A stretch of DNA of 64,000 bases from Filomicrobium sp. (GTDB taxonomy: Bacteria; Pseudomonadota; Alphaproteobacteria; Rhizobiales; Hyphomicrobiaceae): positions 622,606 through 686,605 of the forward strand of contig CP051234.1 in assembly GCA_017792465.1 (NCBI GenBank). Reading direction: 5' to 3'. The position numbers were made by a program, and so were the translations under genes. This document shows positions 26,898-35,102 of this stretch, in pieces. The notes below the pieces were generated by a model, which saw only the letters and a list, made by a program, of their open reading frames with translations, had not been told where the DNA came from and did not search any database. Numbering within the stretch: the first letter of the stretch is position 1; each line of letters starts with the position of its first letter.

Positions 26898-27020
26898 ATG
26901 AAGGCTTTTCTCATCAGCCTAAGTTTGATGGTCGTTATTGCCGGCGCATCGGCGGTCGTCCTCAATTCTCTGGAGCGGTCCTCTAAGGATGTGTACTCTA
27001 GCTCCTACACGCGCTTTTGA
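26898..27020 (+). CDS. 40-residue single-span membrane peptide at the end of the FDH3 operon
   Basis: 40 codons from an ATG with AGGAG 6 bases upstream. Residues 3-24 form one hydrophobic segment (FLISLSLMVVIAGASAVVL is the core), followed by a hydrophilic Ser/Tyr-rich tail ending in Phe. It could be a cleaved signal peptide with a 20-residue product, or a one-pass accessory subunit like CydX. It lies 86 bases after the cytochrome subunit on the same strand. Function is unknown. Confidence 0.65.
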   Translation: MKAFLISLSLMVVIAGASAVVLNSLERSSKDVYSSSYTRF

Positions 27021-27068
27021 GTACACTGCGCTCGCAGCAATTCCCGCAATCTGCAGGCAGCCGACACA

Positions 27069-27737
27069 ATGGATCGTCACGGACTTGAGAAATTGGCGGA
27101 CGACTGCGCTGAAGAGCCGATGGAATGCTCATCTCCGGCGAATTCAGATCGGCCCGTCGCGGCAGACCTTTGCGCGTTGATCGCGGCGCGCCGCTCGGTT
27201 GCGCCAAAGAGGCTTGTCGCGCCCGGACCCTCGGCTGACGAACTCGAAGCAATCGTCGCGCTTGCACTTACCGCACCTGATCACTGCGCGTTGAGACCTT
27301 GGCGTTATGTTCTCGTCGAAAAGAAATCCCGCGAGTTGCTCGGCGCTTTGTTTGCGCAGGAAAAAGAAGAGCACGATCCATCAGCAAGCGTGGAGGACAT
27401 AGATAAAGAGCGCAGCCGGGCGCTCAATGCGCCCACTCTGCTGGCTGTTATTCTCAGATCGACGCCCAATCACGCCAAGGTTCCGGTCAGCGAGCAGTTG
27501 ATTTCACTCGGCGGCTCGGTGCAAAACCTCTTGCTCGCCGCGCATGCGTATGGTTACGCCGCGATGATAACGAGCGGGCGAAAGATTGCTTCGACACTTC
27601 TGCAGGAAGCATTTTGCGACAGCCCGACCGATCAGCTTGTCGGGTTTATCTCAATCGGCACGCCCAGCCGCCTTCCCAATGAACGCGCTGAAGCCAAACT
27701 GGCCGAACATTTTCAGGTCTGGTCCCCAAAGTTCTGA
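27069..27737 (+). CDS. Nitroreductase-family flavoprotein
   Basis: 222 residues. After a 30-residue variable N-terminus, the motifs LIAARRSV, ALTAPDHCALRPWRYVLV, and GSVQNLLLAAHAYGYAA follow the FMN-dependent nitroreductase fold (YdjA/RutE-like). These enzymes reduce diverse substrates with NAD(P)H; no substrate can be given. The first ATG has a weak ribosome site, and Met18 is an alternative start. It lies 48 bases after the small membrane peptide gene and may be the last gene of that operon. Confidence 0.82.
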   Translation: MDRHGLEKLADDCAEEPMECSSPANSDRPVAADLCALIAARRSVAPKRLVAPGPSADELEAIVALALTAPDHCALRPWRYVLVEKKSRELLGALFAQEKEEHDPSASVEDIDKERSRALNAPTLLAVILRSTPNHAKVPVSEQLISLGGSVQNLLLAAHAYGYAAMITSGRKIASTLLQEAFCDSPTDQLVGFISIGTPSRLPNERAEAKLAEHFQVWSPKF

Positions 27738-27767
27738 AGGCGCATACGACAGCGTCGCGTCAGACCT

Positions 27768-28670
27768 TCAGGCAACCAATTGTGGGCGGCCGTTAAAGTG
27801 AACCGTCCCGATGCCGGAAAAATCATAACCATCGAGCCCCTTGGTCATCTCCAAGAACTCGTCGGTTGCCACAAACCGCATCAGGCTTTGAAGCGGCGGC
27901 TCAAACCATTCGCGCCACCAGACGAGAAGGTCAAACCGCTCACGGGTCAGCGGGATGAAATCGAGCCGGTACTGGTTGGCCAGGGATTTCAATCCGAAAG
28001 CGACGTCGACAGTGCCTTCCACCACGGCCAACACGGCGTCTGATTCCGTTCTGGCGGGCTTGGTGAATTTGATCTTTTTCGCCGCGTCGCCGAGCTTGTC
28101 GAGATAGTGTTCGAGCAAAATCTGACTGCCGGCATGGCTTTGCCGCGGCACCATCTTCAAACCTGGCAGGGTGTCGATTCCCTTGACCTTCTTCGGATTG
28201 CCTTTCGGGACGACCAATCCCCTATCGCGCCAGCCCCATTCGATCAACGATGCGGGCTTGTCGGCAAATTGCTGCGCGACGACCGGGACGTTCCAATCGT
28301 TCTCCTCGGCGCAATAGATGTGAATTCCAGTCGCCACCCCCTCGCCCTTTGCGAAGCGCTCGAGGCCATCCCGGCTGCCATCGAAAAATGTGGCCAGACC
28401 CGAATCTGATTCGCGCAGACATCTCTCAAGGAATGGCTCATGGCTGCCCAGGAAGACATTGGCGGGATCAATGATGCGACGGCCGGCTCCTTCGGAGCCA
28501 TGTCCGGCCAGCCACGCGTCAATTGCGGAGCGTTCGAATAGCAACTTGCCGAGCGCTCTCGTACAGGGAATGTCTCCAGCGGAAGCAAGATCGTAAATCT
28601 TACGCTCTCTGACATGGAGGAGTTCGGCCAAATCCTTGGTCGTCAAATACTCGTCCCTGAAGCTCTTCAT
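27768..28670 (-). CDS. One-component regulator: excisionase-type HTH plus periplasmic-binding-like domain
   Basis: 300 residues from the ATG at 28670; a TTG six codons upstream is possible. Residues 5-60 are a MerR/excisionase-like helix-turn-helix (TTKDLAELLHVRERKIYDLA). Residues 80-290 resemble the PBP-like domain (PF12727) related to molybdate/tungstate-binding proteins, with SGLATFFDGSRDGLERFA and QSHAGSQILLEHYL. It has no signal peptide, so this is a cytoplasmic ligand sensor. Proteins of this build occur next to formate dehydrogenase or molybdenum genes, so sensing molybdate or tungstate is a reasonable inference. Confidence 0.82.
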   Translation of the reverse strand: MKSFRDEYLTTKDLAELLHVRERKIYDLASAGDIPCTRALGKLLFERSAIDAWLAGHGSEGAGRRIIDPANVFLGSHEPFLERCLRESDSGLATFFDGSRDGLERFAKGEGVATGIHIYCAEENDWNVPVVAQQFADKPASLIEWGWRDRGLVVPKGNPKKVKGIDTLPGLKMVPRQSHAGSQILLEHYLDKLGDAAKKIKFTKPARTESDAVLAVVEGTVDVAFGLKSLANQYRLDFIPLTRERFDLLVWWREWFEPPLQSLMRFVATDEFLEMTKGLDGYDFSGIGTVHFNGRPQLVA

Positions 28671-28901
28671 TCGAATGGGTCTCGACAATTGTGAATTCCG
28701 TCCGGTGGCTTGTTATCTGATTATGCCAGACACGAACAGCCGGTGCGCGGCCAATCGCGGCAGATCGCGCTACGACAAGGCTGGCGACAAGGTCGTCTGG
28801 AACCTGGATGAAGGCAACCCGGCGTTTGGGGAGAAAGGACCACCGAACGATGGCGCGCTCGCACTTCTGGGTTGCATAGGCCGGTGAAGAAAAACGCCGG
28901 A

Positions 28902-29735
28902 CTAACCGAAAGATGCTTTCAGAAAGCTGCCCTCGGCGCTTTGTTTTTCGACGCGGTCCGAACAGGCAAAGACTTCAAAGCCATCGTCGCGGGCGATGGC
29001 TGCCAGCGTGATTCCGGCTTTTTCGGCCGTCCTGATGGCAAGTGCGGTTGGGGCGGAGATCGCGACGAGAAGGGGGACGCCGAGCCTCGCGGCTTTTGTT
29101 ACCAATTCGATCGATACGCGGCTTGTCAGAACGACAAGACTTTCGCCGATCTCGGTTGCGTCAAGTGACGATGCCCCCATCAACTTATCGAGCGCATTAT
29201 GGCGGCCGACATCCTCGCGCAGGCAGACGAGACCGGATTGCTTATTCCATAAGCCTGCACCGTGCATGGCTCGGGTCTGTTTGTGGAGCTCCTGGCGAAA
29301 TTCGATCGCGCGGACAGCAGCCAGAATATCATCGTAGAAGAAGCGGGCCTCAGATTGAACGGGCGTGACCGGCCTCATCGCCTCCGTGAGGCTTTCAATT
29401 CCGCACAATCCGCATCCAGTCGGTCCCGCCATACGTCTGCGGCGTGCCCGCAACTGAGCCATCCGATCCTCGTCGATCCACATCCTGAGCTCAATTCCTT
29501 CTTCGAAAGGAACCGCCTCGATCGACTGGATCTGCCCCACCTCTGAGACGATGCCTTCCGTCAGAGTGAACCCGCGGGCAAAGTCCTCTAGATTTAGAGG
29601 TGTCGCCATCATCACGGCATGGGCGGTGCCGTTATAGACGAAGGCCACCGCGGTCTCCTCGGGAACCGCGCGCTGCATCGATGAGGCGCCGGTATCACGG
29701 CACGCTTTGCTGGTGACGTACTGAATTGCGGTCAT
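28902..29735 (-). CDS. fdhD: Formate dehydrogenase accessory sulfurtransferase FdhD
   Basis: 277 residues from the ATG at 29735 (MTAIQYV). The redox-active pair sits in TGCGLCGIES near residue 113, and the fold shows the FdhD patterns RGFTLTEGIV, REDVGRHNALDKL and SRVSIELVTKAA. FdhD moves sulfur from the cysteine desulfurase to the molybdenum cofactor, an essential step for formate dehydrogenase activity. It could serve both formate dehydrogenases in this window. Confidence 0.95.
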   Translation of the reverse strand: MTAIQYVTSKACRDTGASSMQRAVPEETAVAFVYNGTAHAVMMATPLNLEDFARGFTLTEGIVSEVGQIQSIEAVPFEEGIELRMWIDEDRMAQLRARRRRMAGPTGCGLCGIESLTEAMRPVTPVQSEARFFYDDILAAVRAIEFRQELHKQTRAMHGAGLWNKQSGLVCLREDVGRHNALDKLMGASSLDATEIGESLVVLTSRVSIELVTKAARLGVPLLVAISAPTALAIRTAEKAGITLAAIARDDGFEVFACSDRVEKQSAEGSFLKASFG

Positions 29736-30100
29736 ACCGGAATGGGTCCCTGGGCAAACGGCGCAGCGCTTCGATCTTATGCTGTATTGCGCGCTATGGA
29801 AGTACAAAACAGCGTATTTTGCAATAAAACGTCATTCCTTCAGCAATTTTGGATGTCGGCAGACGATCTCAGCTGGTTGGCGATGCGGTGCTCAAAGCCT
29901 TCGATGGGGCACGGACCGTTGGGCCGCACGACCTCAAACATCTTTCATTGCGGCGGCGCGGGCTGTATTCGTTTGAATATAGCCGGCAACGCGGCGTGTT
30001 GTATCGCGGTCCCCGATCAAAAAGAGCCTCCCTGATCGTCGTCTCCGATTAGGGGATTACGCCCCAGGGTGGCTGAAGGCCTAGAGGTGCAGTGGTCCAC
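29736..30100. promoter_or_regulatory. Divergent region between fdhD and the molybdate transporter, with nested inverted repeat
   Basis: No supported gene. The outer arms TATTGC (29785-29790) and GCAATA (29821-29826) enclose the inner arms CGCT (29792-29795) and AGCG (29811-29814). This dyad sits about 50 bases upstream of fdhD and may bind the neighbouring PBP-domain regulator or a ModE-type protein. Two weak open frames at 29783-30052 lack ribosome sites. Confidence 0.4.
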
Positions 30101-31252
30101 ATGGCGTCCAACGGAAAGCAGATAACTCAGCCACGGGCCGGAGCACACATTGCTTCTGTCATGGGCGATGCGTCTGGCGCTTTCGCGGACCTTGGAACGT
30201 TCCTGCCGCTGGTCAGCGCGATGCTGTTGTTGGGCAGCTTCGAACCTACCCGTGTTCTGATCGGCTTCGGGCTATTTTCGGCTCTGACAGGCGTAGTCTA
30301 TCGACGCCCGGTTCCCACGCAGCCCATGAAGGCCATTGCCGCGATGGCTATTACCGGAACTCTGAGTTCCGACGCCGTCTTCGCCAGCGGCATGATTGTT
30401 GGAGCCACGCTGCTGGTGCTGGCCGCAAGCGGCGGCATCGCCCGATTGCAGCGCATTGTTCCTGGCTCTGCTTTGACGGGCATCCAGATCGGCCTGGGGA
30501 TTTCGCTGATACTTGCCGCACTCAAAATTCCGGACGTGGACACGGTCGTTGGGGCCGCGTTGTTTTTGTTGCTGATCGCGATCCAGTTCAGTCCGCTGAA
30601 ATCGATCGGCGCACTTGGGCTCCTTGTTGGTGGTCTTGCGACGACGGTGGCCTCCGGAGCCGCTGTACCCGAACTGGCGCCGCATGCCATCCCGACACTC
30701 ATGGTTCAGTTCCCCGATTGGCAGTCGTTCATGACGGCTGCATGGATCGGAGCTCCAACCCAGCTTGCCATGACACTGACGAATGCCATTCTGGTCACCG
30801 CCAGCTTATCGGCAGAGTACTTTCCCGACGATCGCAAACGACTTTCGGCGCGCAACTTCGCCGTCAGTTCCGGTGCAATGAATCTACTTCTCGCTCCCTT
30901 TGGCGCGATCCCGATGTGTCACGGCGCCGGCGGCCTTGCGGCTCAATACGGACAGGGCGCGCGTACAGGGCTCGCTCCGATAATTTTTGGGTGCGCTTGT
31001 CTTATCCTTGCCATCGCTGCGGGCGCATCCGCCGTTCAATGGCTCTTGTTGATCCCGGCCGAAATCATCTGCGCACTTCTTGCTTTTGCAGGCTTCCAGT
31101 TGATGTCGGCCAAGACACTGCCGCGCGACGACACGTTCAGCCTTTTCGTTATTGCGGTCACCGCCGCGATGACCGTCGCGGTGAATGCAGCCCTGGGACT
31201 TGTCGCCGGGCTCGTTCTTGTTTGGATCAGGACGGCTTTCGCGCCTCGGTGA
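30101..31252 (+). CDS. MOT1-type molybdate (or sulfate) transporter
   Basis: 383 residues from the ATG at 30101 (a GTG three codons upstream is the alternative). About ten hydrophobic spans carry the MFS_MOT1/SulP-like motifs GDASGAFADLGTFLPLV, PVPTQPMKAIAA, TLTNAILVTASL and PMCHGAGGLAAQYG. Plant and bacterial MOT1 proteins take up molybdate with high affinity. The position beside fdhD and two molybdenum formate dehydrogenases supports molybdate as substrate over sulfate. Confidence 0.88.
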   Translation: MASNGKQITQPRAGAHIASVMGDASGAFADLGTFLPLVSAMLLLGSFEPTRVLIGFGLFSALTGVVYRRPVPTQPMKAIAAMAITGTLSSDAVFASGMIVGATLLVLAASGGIARLQRIVPGSALTGIQIGLGISLILAALKIPDVDTVVGAALFLLLIAIQFSPLKSIGALGLLVGGLATTVASGAAVPELAPHAIPTLMVQFPDWQSFMTAAWIGAPTQLAMTLTNAILVTASLSAEYFPDDRKRLSARNFAVSSGAMNLLLAPFGAIPMCHGAGGLAAQYGQGARTGLAPIIFGCACLILAIAAGASAVQWLLLIPAEIICALLAFAGFQLMSAKTLPRDDTFSLFVIAVTAAMTVAVNAALGLVAGLVLVWIRTAFAPR

Positions 31253-31495
31253 GAGGCGCTCCTTGCTCAGCCGACCGTAGCCGGAGGTGCAAATAAGCGT
31301 CTGGGAGTGGGGTTGAACTCGACCGTGCGTTTCGGGATGTCAACTTCACAGGCGGATAGGATTGTTCCGCCATTTGGCCCGTACGCGCTTATCGCGAGCA
31401 GAACCGAAAGCCACCGATTTCAGCAGCGTCCCGAAGCCTCAATGGCTCTTAGAATGACAGGGATTCTTTGGAAGATAGGAGCGTCTCAAAAAAAT

Positions 31496-31580
31496 TGGTG
31501 CGGTCGAGAGGACTCGAACCTCCACGGTGTTACCCACTACCACCTCAAGGTAGCGCGTCTACCAATTCCGCCACGACCGC
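31496..31580 (-). tRNA. tRNA-Leu (anticodon GAG)
   Basis: The minus strand reads GCGGTCG...CGACCGC as acceptor stem, followed by discriminator A and an encoded CCA. The anticodon loop is CTTGAGG, giving anticodon GAG. A long variable arm (GTGGGTAACACC) and GGTTCGAGTCC T-arm are present, as in class II leucine tRNAs. Length is 85 bases with CCA. Confidence 0.97.
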
Positions 31581-31662
31581 ATTGACCTGAAAATATCTTC
31601 AGGTTCCGTCTCGATCGCTGCCGCGCCAGGCGCATGACGACCGAGACGGAAGCTGCTATCAG

Positions 31663-32475
31663 ATGGCGTTGGCGATGGCAAGTCCTGATGGCATGAGATT
31701 GTCGAATATGGCGACAATGTCCCAGTTGAGTGATATCAGCGGACCTTCGCAACGAAACGCAAGGCATCAGCAAAATATGGCGATGGACCTTTTGCCGCCG
31801 GTCGAATGGGCGGTCTCTCCGACGGTTGTGGATTATCAACAGGCAGTCCGCGCAATGGAAACGCGGGTTGCGGAGATCTCGGAAGGACGGGCTGGAGAAC
31901 TCATCTGGCTTCTTGAGCACAGTCCGCTTTATACCGCCGGAACAAGCGCACAAATTGGCGATTTGATCGAGCCTGACCGCTTCCCAGTGCACCAGACGGG
32001 GCGCGGGGGGCAGTACACCTATCACGGCCCCGGCCAGCGCGTCGTTTATGTCATGGTCGACGTGCGGCGGCGCTTCAAGGGCGATGTCCGGCGCTTCGTC
32101 GAGTTCCTGGAACAGGTCATCATCTCGACCCTGGCCGGGTTTGGCATTCGTGGTGAAATCCGCTGTGGCCGCGTCGGTGTCTGGGTTGCGCGGCCGGACC
32201 TGGGCGAGGGGCGGGAGGACAAAATCGCAGCACTCGGCATTCGTATTCGCCGAGGGATCAGCTTCCATGGCATGGCGATCAACGTCGATCCGAATCTGGG
32301 CCATTTCTCAGGGATTGTCCCGTGCGGCATCTCGGAGCACGGCGTCACAAGCTTTGCCGATCTGGGCTTGGCTGCGGGTCTCGAACAGGTCGATGCGGCG
32401 CTGAAGGAAGTGTTCGTGCAGCAGTTTGGTGCAATGAAAGACGTTTCGGCGCCGATCACAAACGAGGCGGCCTGA
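31663..32475 (+). CDS. lipB: Octanoyl-[acyl carrier protein]:protein N-octanoyltransferase
   Basis: 270 residues as drawn. The family signature is clear: [15 protein letters not shown], then the catalytic Lys in [10 protein letters not shown] and the catalytic Cys in GIVPCGI. LipB moves octanoate from acyl carrier protein to lipoyl domains as the first step of lipoate synthesis. The first 40 residues are not conserved and lack a good ribosome site; the true start may be the ATG near 31777 or 31783 ([11 protein letters not shown]). It stands alone, convergent with the GGDEF-EAL gene. Confidence 0.94.
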   Translation: MALAMASPDGMRLSNMATMSQLSDISGPSQRNARHQQNMAMDLLPPVEWAVSPTVVDYQQAVRAMETRVAEISEGRAGELIWLLEHSPLYTAGTSAQIGDLIEPDRFPVHQTGRGGQYTYHGPGQRVVYVMVDVRRRFKGDVRRFVEFLEQVIISTLAGFGIRGEIRCGRVGVWVARPDLGEGREDKIAALGIRIRRGISFHGMAINVDPNLGHFSGIVPCGISEHGVTSFADLGLAAGLEQVDAALKEVFVQQFGAMKDVSAPITNEAA

Positions 32476-32508
32476 CGGTATCGCTGCTCGCGGTGCGGAC
32501 AAGGAAAA

Positions 32509-32540
32509 AACGCGCCCCCTTTTTCGAGTGAAGGCGCGTT
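32509..32540. terminator. Bidirectional terminator between lipB and the GGDEF-EAL gene
   Basis: An 8-bp stem AACGCGCC/GGCGCGTT with a 16-base loop. On the minus strand it is followed by TTTTCC, overlapping the arm to make a run of six T, so it best serves the minus-strand gene. Confidence 0.65.
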
Positions 32541-32603
32541 TGACTTCCAGGTTTAATTGATAGAGCCGTGACTTTTCTTGATGCAGTCTTTACGGCGCTA
32601 TTT

Positions 32604-34724
32604 TTAGGCGCTGGCTGCTGCCAGTTCTTGTGTTTCTTCGTCCGAACCGATGGCATCTTGCGAAGCAGCGGTAACTGCCTGCCGGCTTTCCTTGACGAGC
32701 TTTTCCAAAGCTTCGGTATTCTGTCCGGTCAGCAGTTCCAAAGTTGCTTGGAAGTTGACCGGCCGAGAGATCAGGAAGCCCTGCATGGATGCACAGTTCA
32801 TCTGCAAGAGGGCTTCGGCTTGAATTTCGGTCTCGACGCCCTCGGCGATGGTGTGCTTGCCGAGGTTGGTGCCCAAGTCGACGACGGCGCGGACGATCTC
32901 CTTTGAGCTGTTATCCTCGAAGAACGACTTGATGAACGTGCGGTCGATCTTGACGTTGTCGAAGGGGAACTTGTGCAGATAGGTGAGCGACGAGTAACCG
33001 GTTCCGAAGTCGTCGATGGCTAGGCACACACCGAGGCTGTGGAGCTTTTCCAGTATTTCAAGCGCACGGTCTGCGTCTTCGAGAACGGCACTCTCGGTGA
33101 CTTCGATCGCCAGGCGCTTGCCATCCAATCCGCTTTTTTGCAAAGCGTCTTTCACGGTGTCGTAGATCCGGAAGTTGCGCATCTGATGGGGGGAGACGTT
33201 GACCGACACGTGAACTGATTCCGGCCATTGGCTGGCATCGTTGATGGCCGTGCGGACGACCCACTCGCCGATATCTTCGATGAGCCCAGCCTCTTCCGCC
33301 AGAGGGATGAAGTCGAGCGGTGGGACCATGCCGCGCTGGGGCGAATTCCAGCGTAGCAGGGCTTCGAAGGATTTGATCTGTCGGCTATTGCAGTCGACGA
33401 TCGGCTGGTAGTGCAGTTCGAATTCGTTATTGGCCAAGGCCTTCTTGAGGTCGAATTCCATCGCGCGTTTGCGCTCGTAGTCCTCATTGAGCTTTTCACG
33501 GAAGAATACGGCACGTGTCCGGCCCAGTTCCTTGGCCCGATAGAGTGCTACGTCGGAGCGCTTCATGGCGTCTTCGAGGTTGGTGGCATCCGCCGGGATC
33601 ATCGTCAAACCGACACTGCCGCCCATCGGCAGAGTGAGGTCTTTGATCTGCACCGGCTGTGCGAGTTCCTTGACGATGTTGCGGCCGATACGGCCAAGCT
33701 GGAGGCGCGAGGCCAGGGATTTGACAATCACTGCGAATTCATCGCCGCCGATGCGCGCGACGACTGCGTGCTCGCCGACCGTTTTGGTCAGGCGCCGAGC
33801 CGTTTCGATCAGTACGGCGTCACCGACATCGTGGCCGTGACAGTCGTTGATCAGCTTGAATTTATCGAGGTCGATGCGGATCAGGCCAGCAGGCCGGGAA
33901 AGCGTTGCGCTTTGCATCACCTGCGACATGTTGCTGTCGAAGGTGGCGCGGTTCAACAGGCCGGTCATCGCATCGTGGCTAGCCAGGAATTTCAGATCGT
34001 CTGAGACTTCGGCGGCTTTGACAGCGTGCCGGTAAAGGGCAAGTCCCGGCAGCGCAAAAGCGAGCGTGGCAAACAGGCCTGTCACAACGGCTATCGCTAC
34101 GGCATATTTCTGCAAGAACTGCAGGCGCTTGGTATCGTCAATGTAGACTTCGAGGACAGCGGCCGTCTTTCCGTTGCGAACAACCGGGCTCAAGACGCGG
34201 GTGTAGCGAGCTGGGTGTCCTTCGGCGTCGCTATCCACAAAGCTATCGATCGTCAGCTCGCGCGTTTTCGCAGCGAGCTTTGCGTCCTCATAAGATTTCG
34301 ACCAAATGGTTCTTCTGGATTGAACACCATAGTTCAGTCCGGACGCGAGCGTACGCGTGCCGTCGGGGGAGAAAATGCTGAACCGGTAGACGTTCCCGAA
34401 TTGCTCCATCAATTTAATGATGCGGTACTCGGTCTCGGTCGGGTTTCGTCCCTGGGCCAGGCTATCGATATCCGGAAGTTGATTGACGAGCTGCTGCACC
34501 CATTCGGTGGAAATCGCAGCTGCCTCACCCTCGCCTAGAGCATGCAGAGATTGGCGCGCCGCATTGAAGCCGATGGCTGCAATGGCTACAACTGATGTCA
34601 CCAGAACCGTAAAGAGACGTGCTTGGCGCAGACGCATGCGACAGGAAAAGAATGTCGCGAATCTGCCGAGCGATTGCACAAGAGGGTTCTTTGAAGCCAG
34701 ACAAGCTTCAATATACGCGGACAT
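32604..34724 (-). CDS. Membrane GGDEF-EAL cyclic-di-GMP enzyme
   Basis: 706 residues. Two membrane spans (about 37-55 and 207-231) enclose a periplasmic sensor domain. A diguanylate cyclase domain follows (about 243-410) with intact GGDEF at 326-330 and no upstream RxxD inhibitory site. The EAL domain (about 425-680) keeps EAL at 454-456, N and E metal ligands (VNVSPHQ, EVTES) and DDFGTGYSS. Both domains could be active, so net effect on cyclic-di-GMP cannot be predicted. The sensed signal is unknown. Confidence 0.93.
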   Translation of the reverse strand: MSAYIEACLASKNPLVQSLGRFATFFSCRMRLRQARLFTVLVTSVVAIAAIGFNAARQSLHALGEGEAAAISTEWVQQLVNQLPDIDSLAQGRNPTETEYRIIKLMEQFGNVYRFSIFSPDGTRTLASGLNYGVQSRRTIWSKSYEDAKLAAKTRELTIDSFVDSDAEGHPARYTRVLSPVVRNGKTAAVLEVYIDDTKRLQFLQKYAVAIAVVTGLFATLAFALPGLALYRHAVKAAEVSDDLKFLASHDAMTGLLNRATFDSNMSQVMQSATLSRPAGLIRIDLDKFKLINDCHGHDVGDAVLIETARRLTKTVGEHAVVARIGGDEFAVIVKSLASRLQLGRIGRNIVKELAQPVQIKDLTLPMGGSVGLTMIPADATNLEDAMKRSDVALYRAKELGRTRAVFFREKLNEDYERKRAMEFDLKKALANNEFELHYQPIVDCNSRQIKSFEALLRWNSPQRGMVPPLDFIPLAEEAGLIEDIGEWVVRTAINDASQWPESVHVSVNVSPHQMRNFRIYDTVKDALQKSGLDGKRLAIEVTESAVLEDADRALEILEKLHSLGVCLAIDDFGTGYSSLTYLHKFPFDNVKIDRTFIKSFFEDNSSKEIVRAVVDLGTNLGKHTIAEGVETEIQAEALLQMNCASMQGFLISRPVNFQATLELLTGQNTEALEKLVKESRQAVTAASQDAIGSDEETQELAAASA

Positions 34725-35102
34725 TACGACCTACCGGATTTATACAAATTTTGGAACAGGCCACCCATAGTGGCGCAGCTGAGTATGCTTCATACGCGAC
34801 CGGTCATTACACATTGGCCGCCCCAGCAATGACAATTTATTCCGGGGATGGTTGGAATTCGTAAAAGAATACAGTTGCAATTTTAATTTGATTTGTCTGG
34901 TTAACTTTGTATTGCGCAAACCTGCGAATGGTGCCTGGAATGTCTCATTTTAGAAATGAGCCGTGAGACTGTTAAATGCCGGAAACTTTTTCAGGGTCGT
35001 GGACCTCGTCTTTCGGCTAATGGTGATATCCGGCGCTTTAGTTTGGCGGCCTGAGAGGTGTTATCGTTTGGCGTCGAAGCCGGGCTTCTGCGAGCCATAC
35101 CT
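34725..35102. other. Intergenic stretch with a palindrome
   Basis: No gene is supported in these 378 bases. A perfect inverted repeat CTCATTT-tag-AAATGAG lies at 34944-34960 in an AT-richer part, and could be an operator for the GGDEF-EAL gene or a weak terminator for the upstream minus-strand gene. Confidence 0.4.

Noticed and set aside
28723-28887. Short plus-strand frame between the PBP-domain regulator and fdhD
   Set aside because: No ribosome site and no recognisable domain; composition does not separate it from chance.
29783-30052. Short plus-strand frames upstream of the molybdate transporter
   Set aside because: No start signal and no known family; treated as the divergent promoter region, though a degraded gene cannot be excluded.
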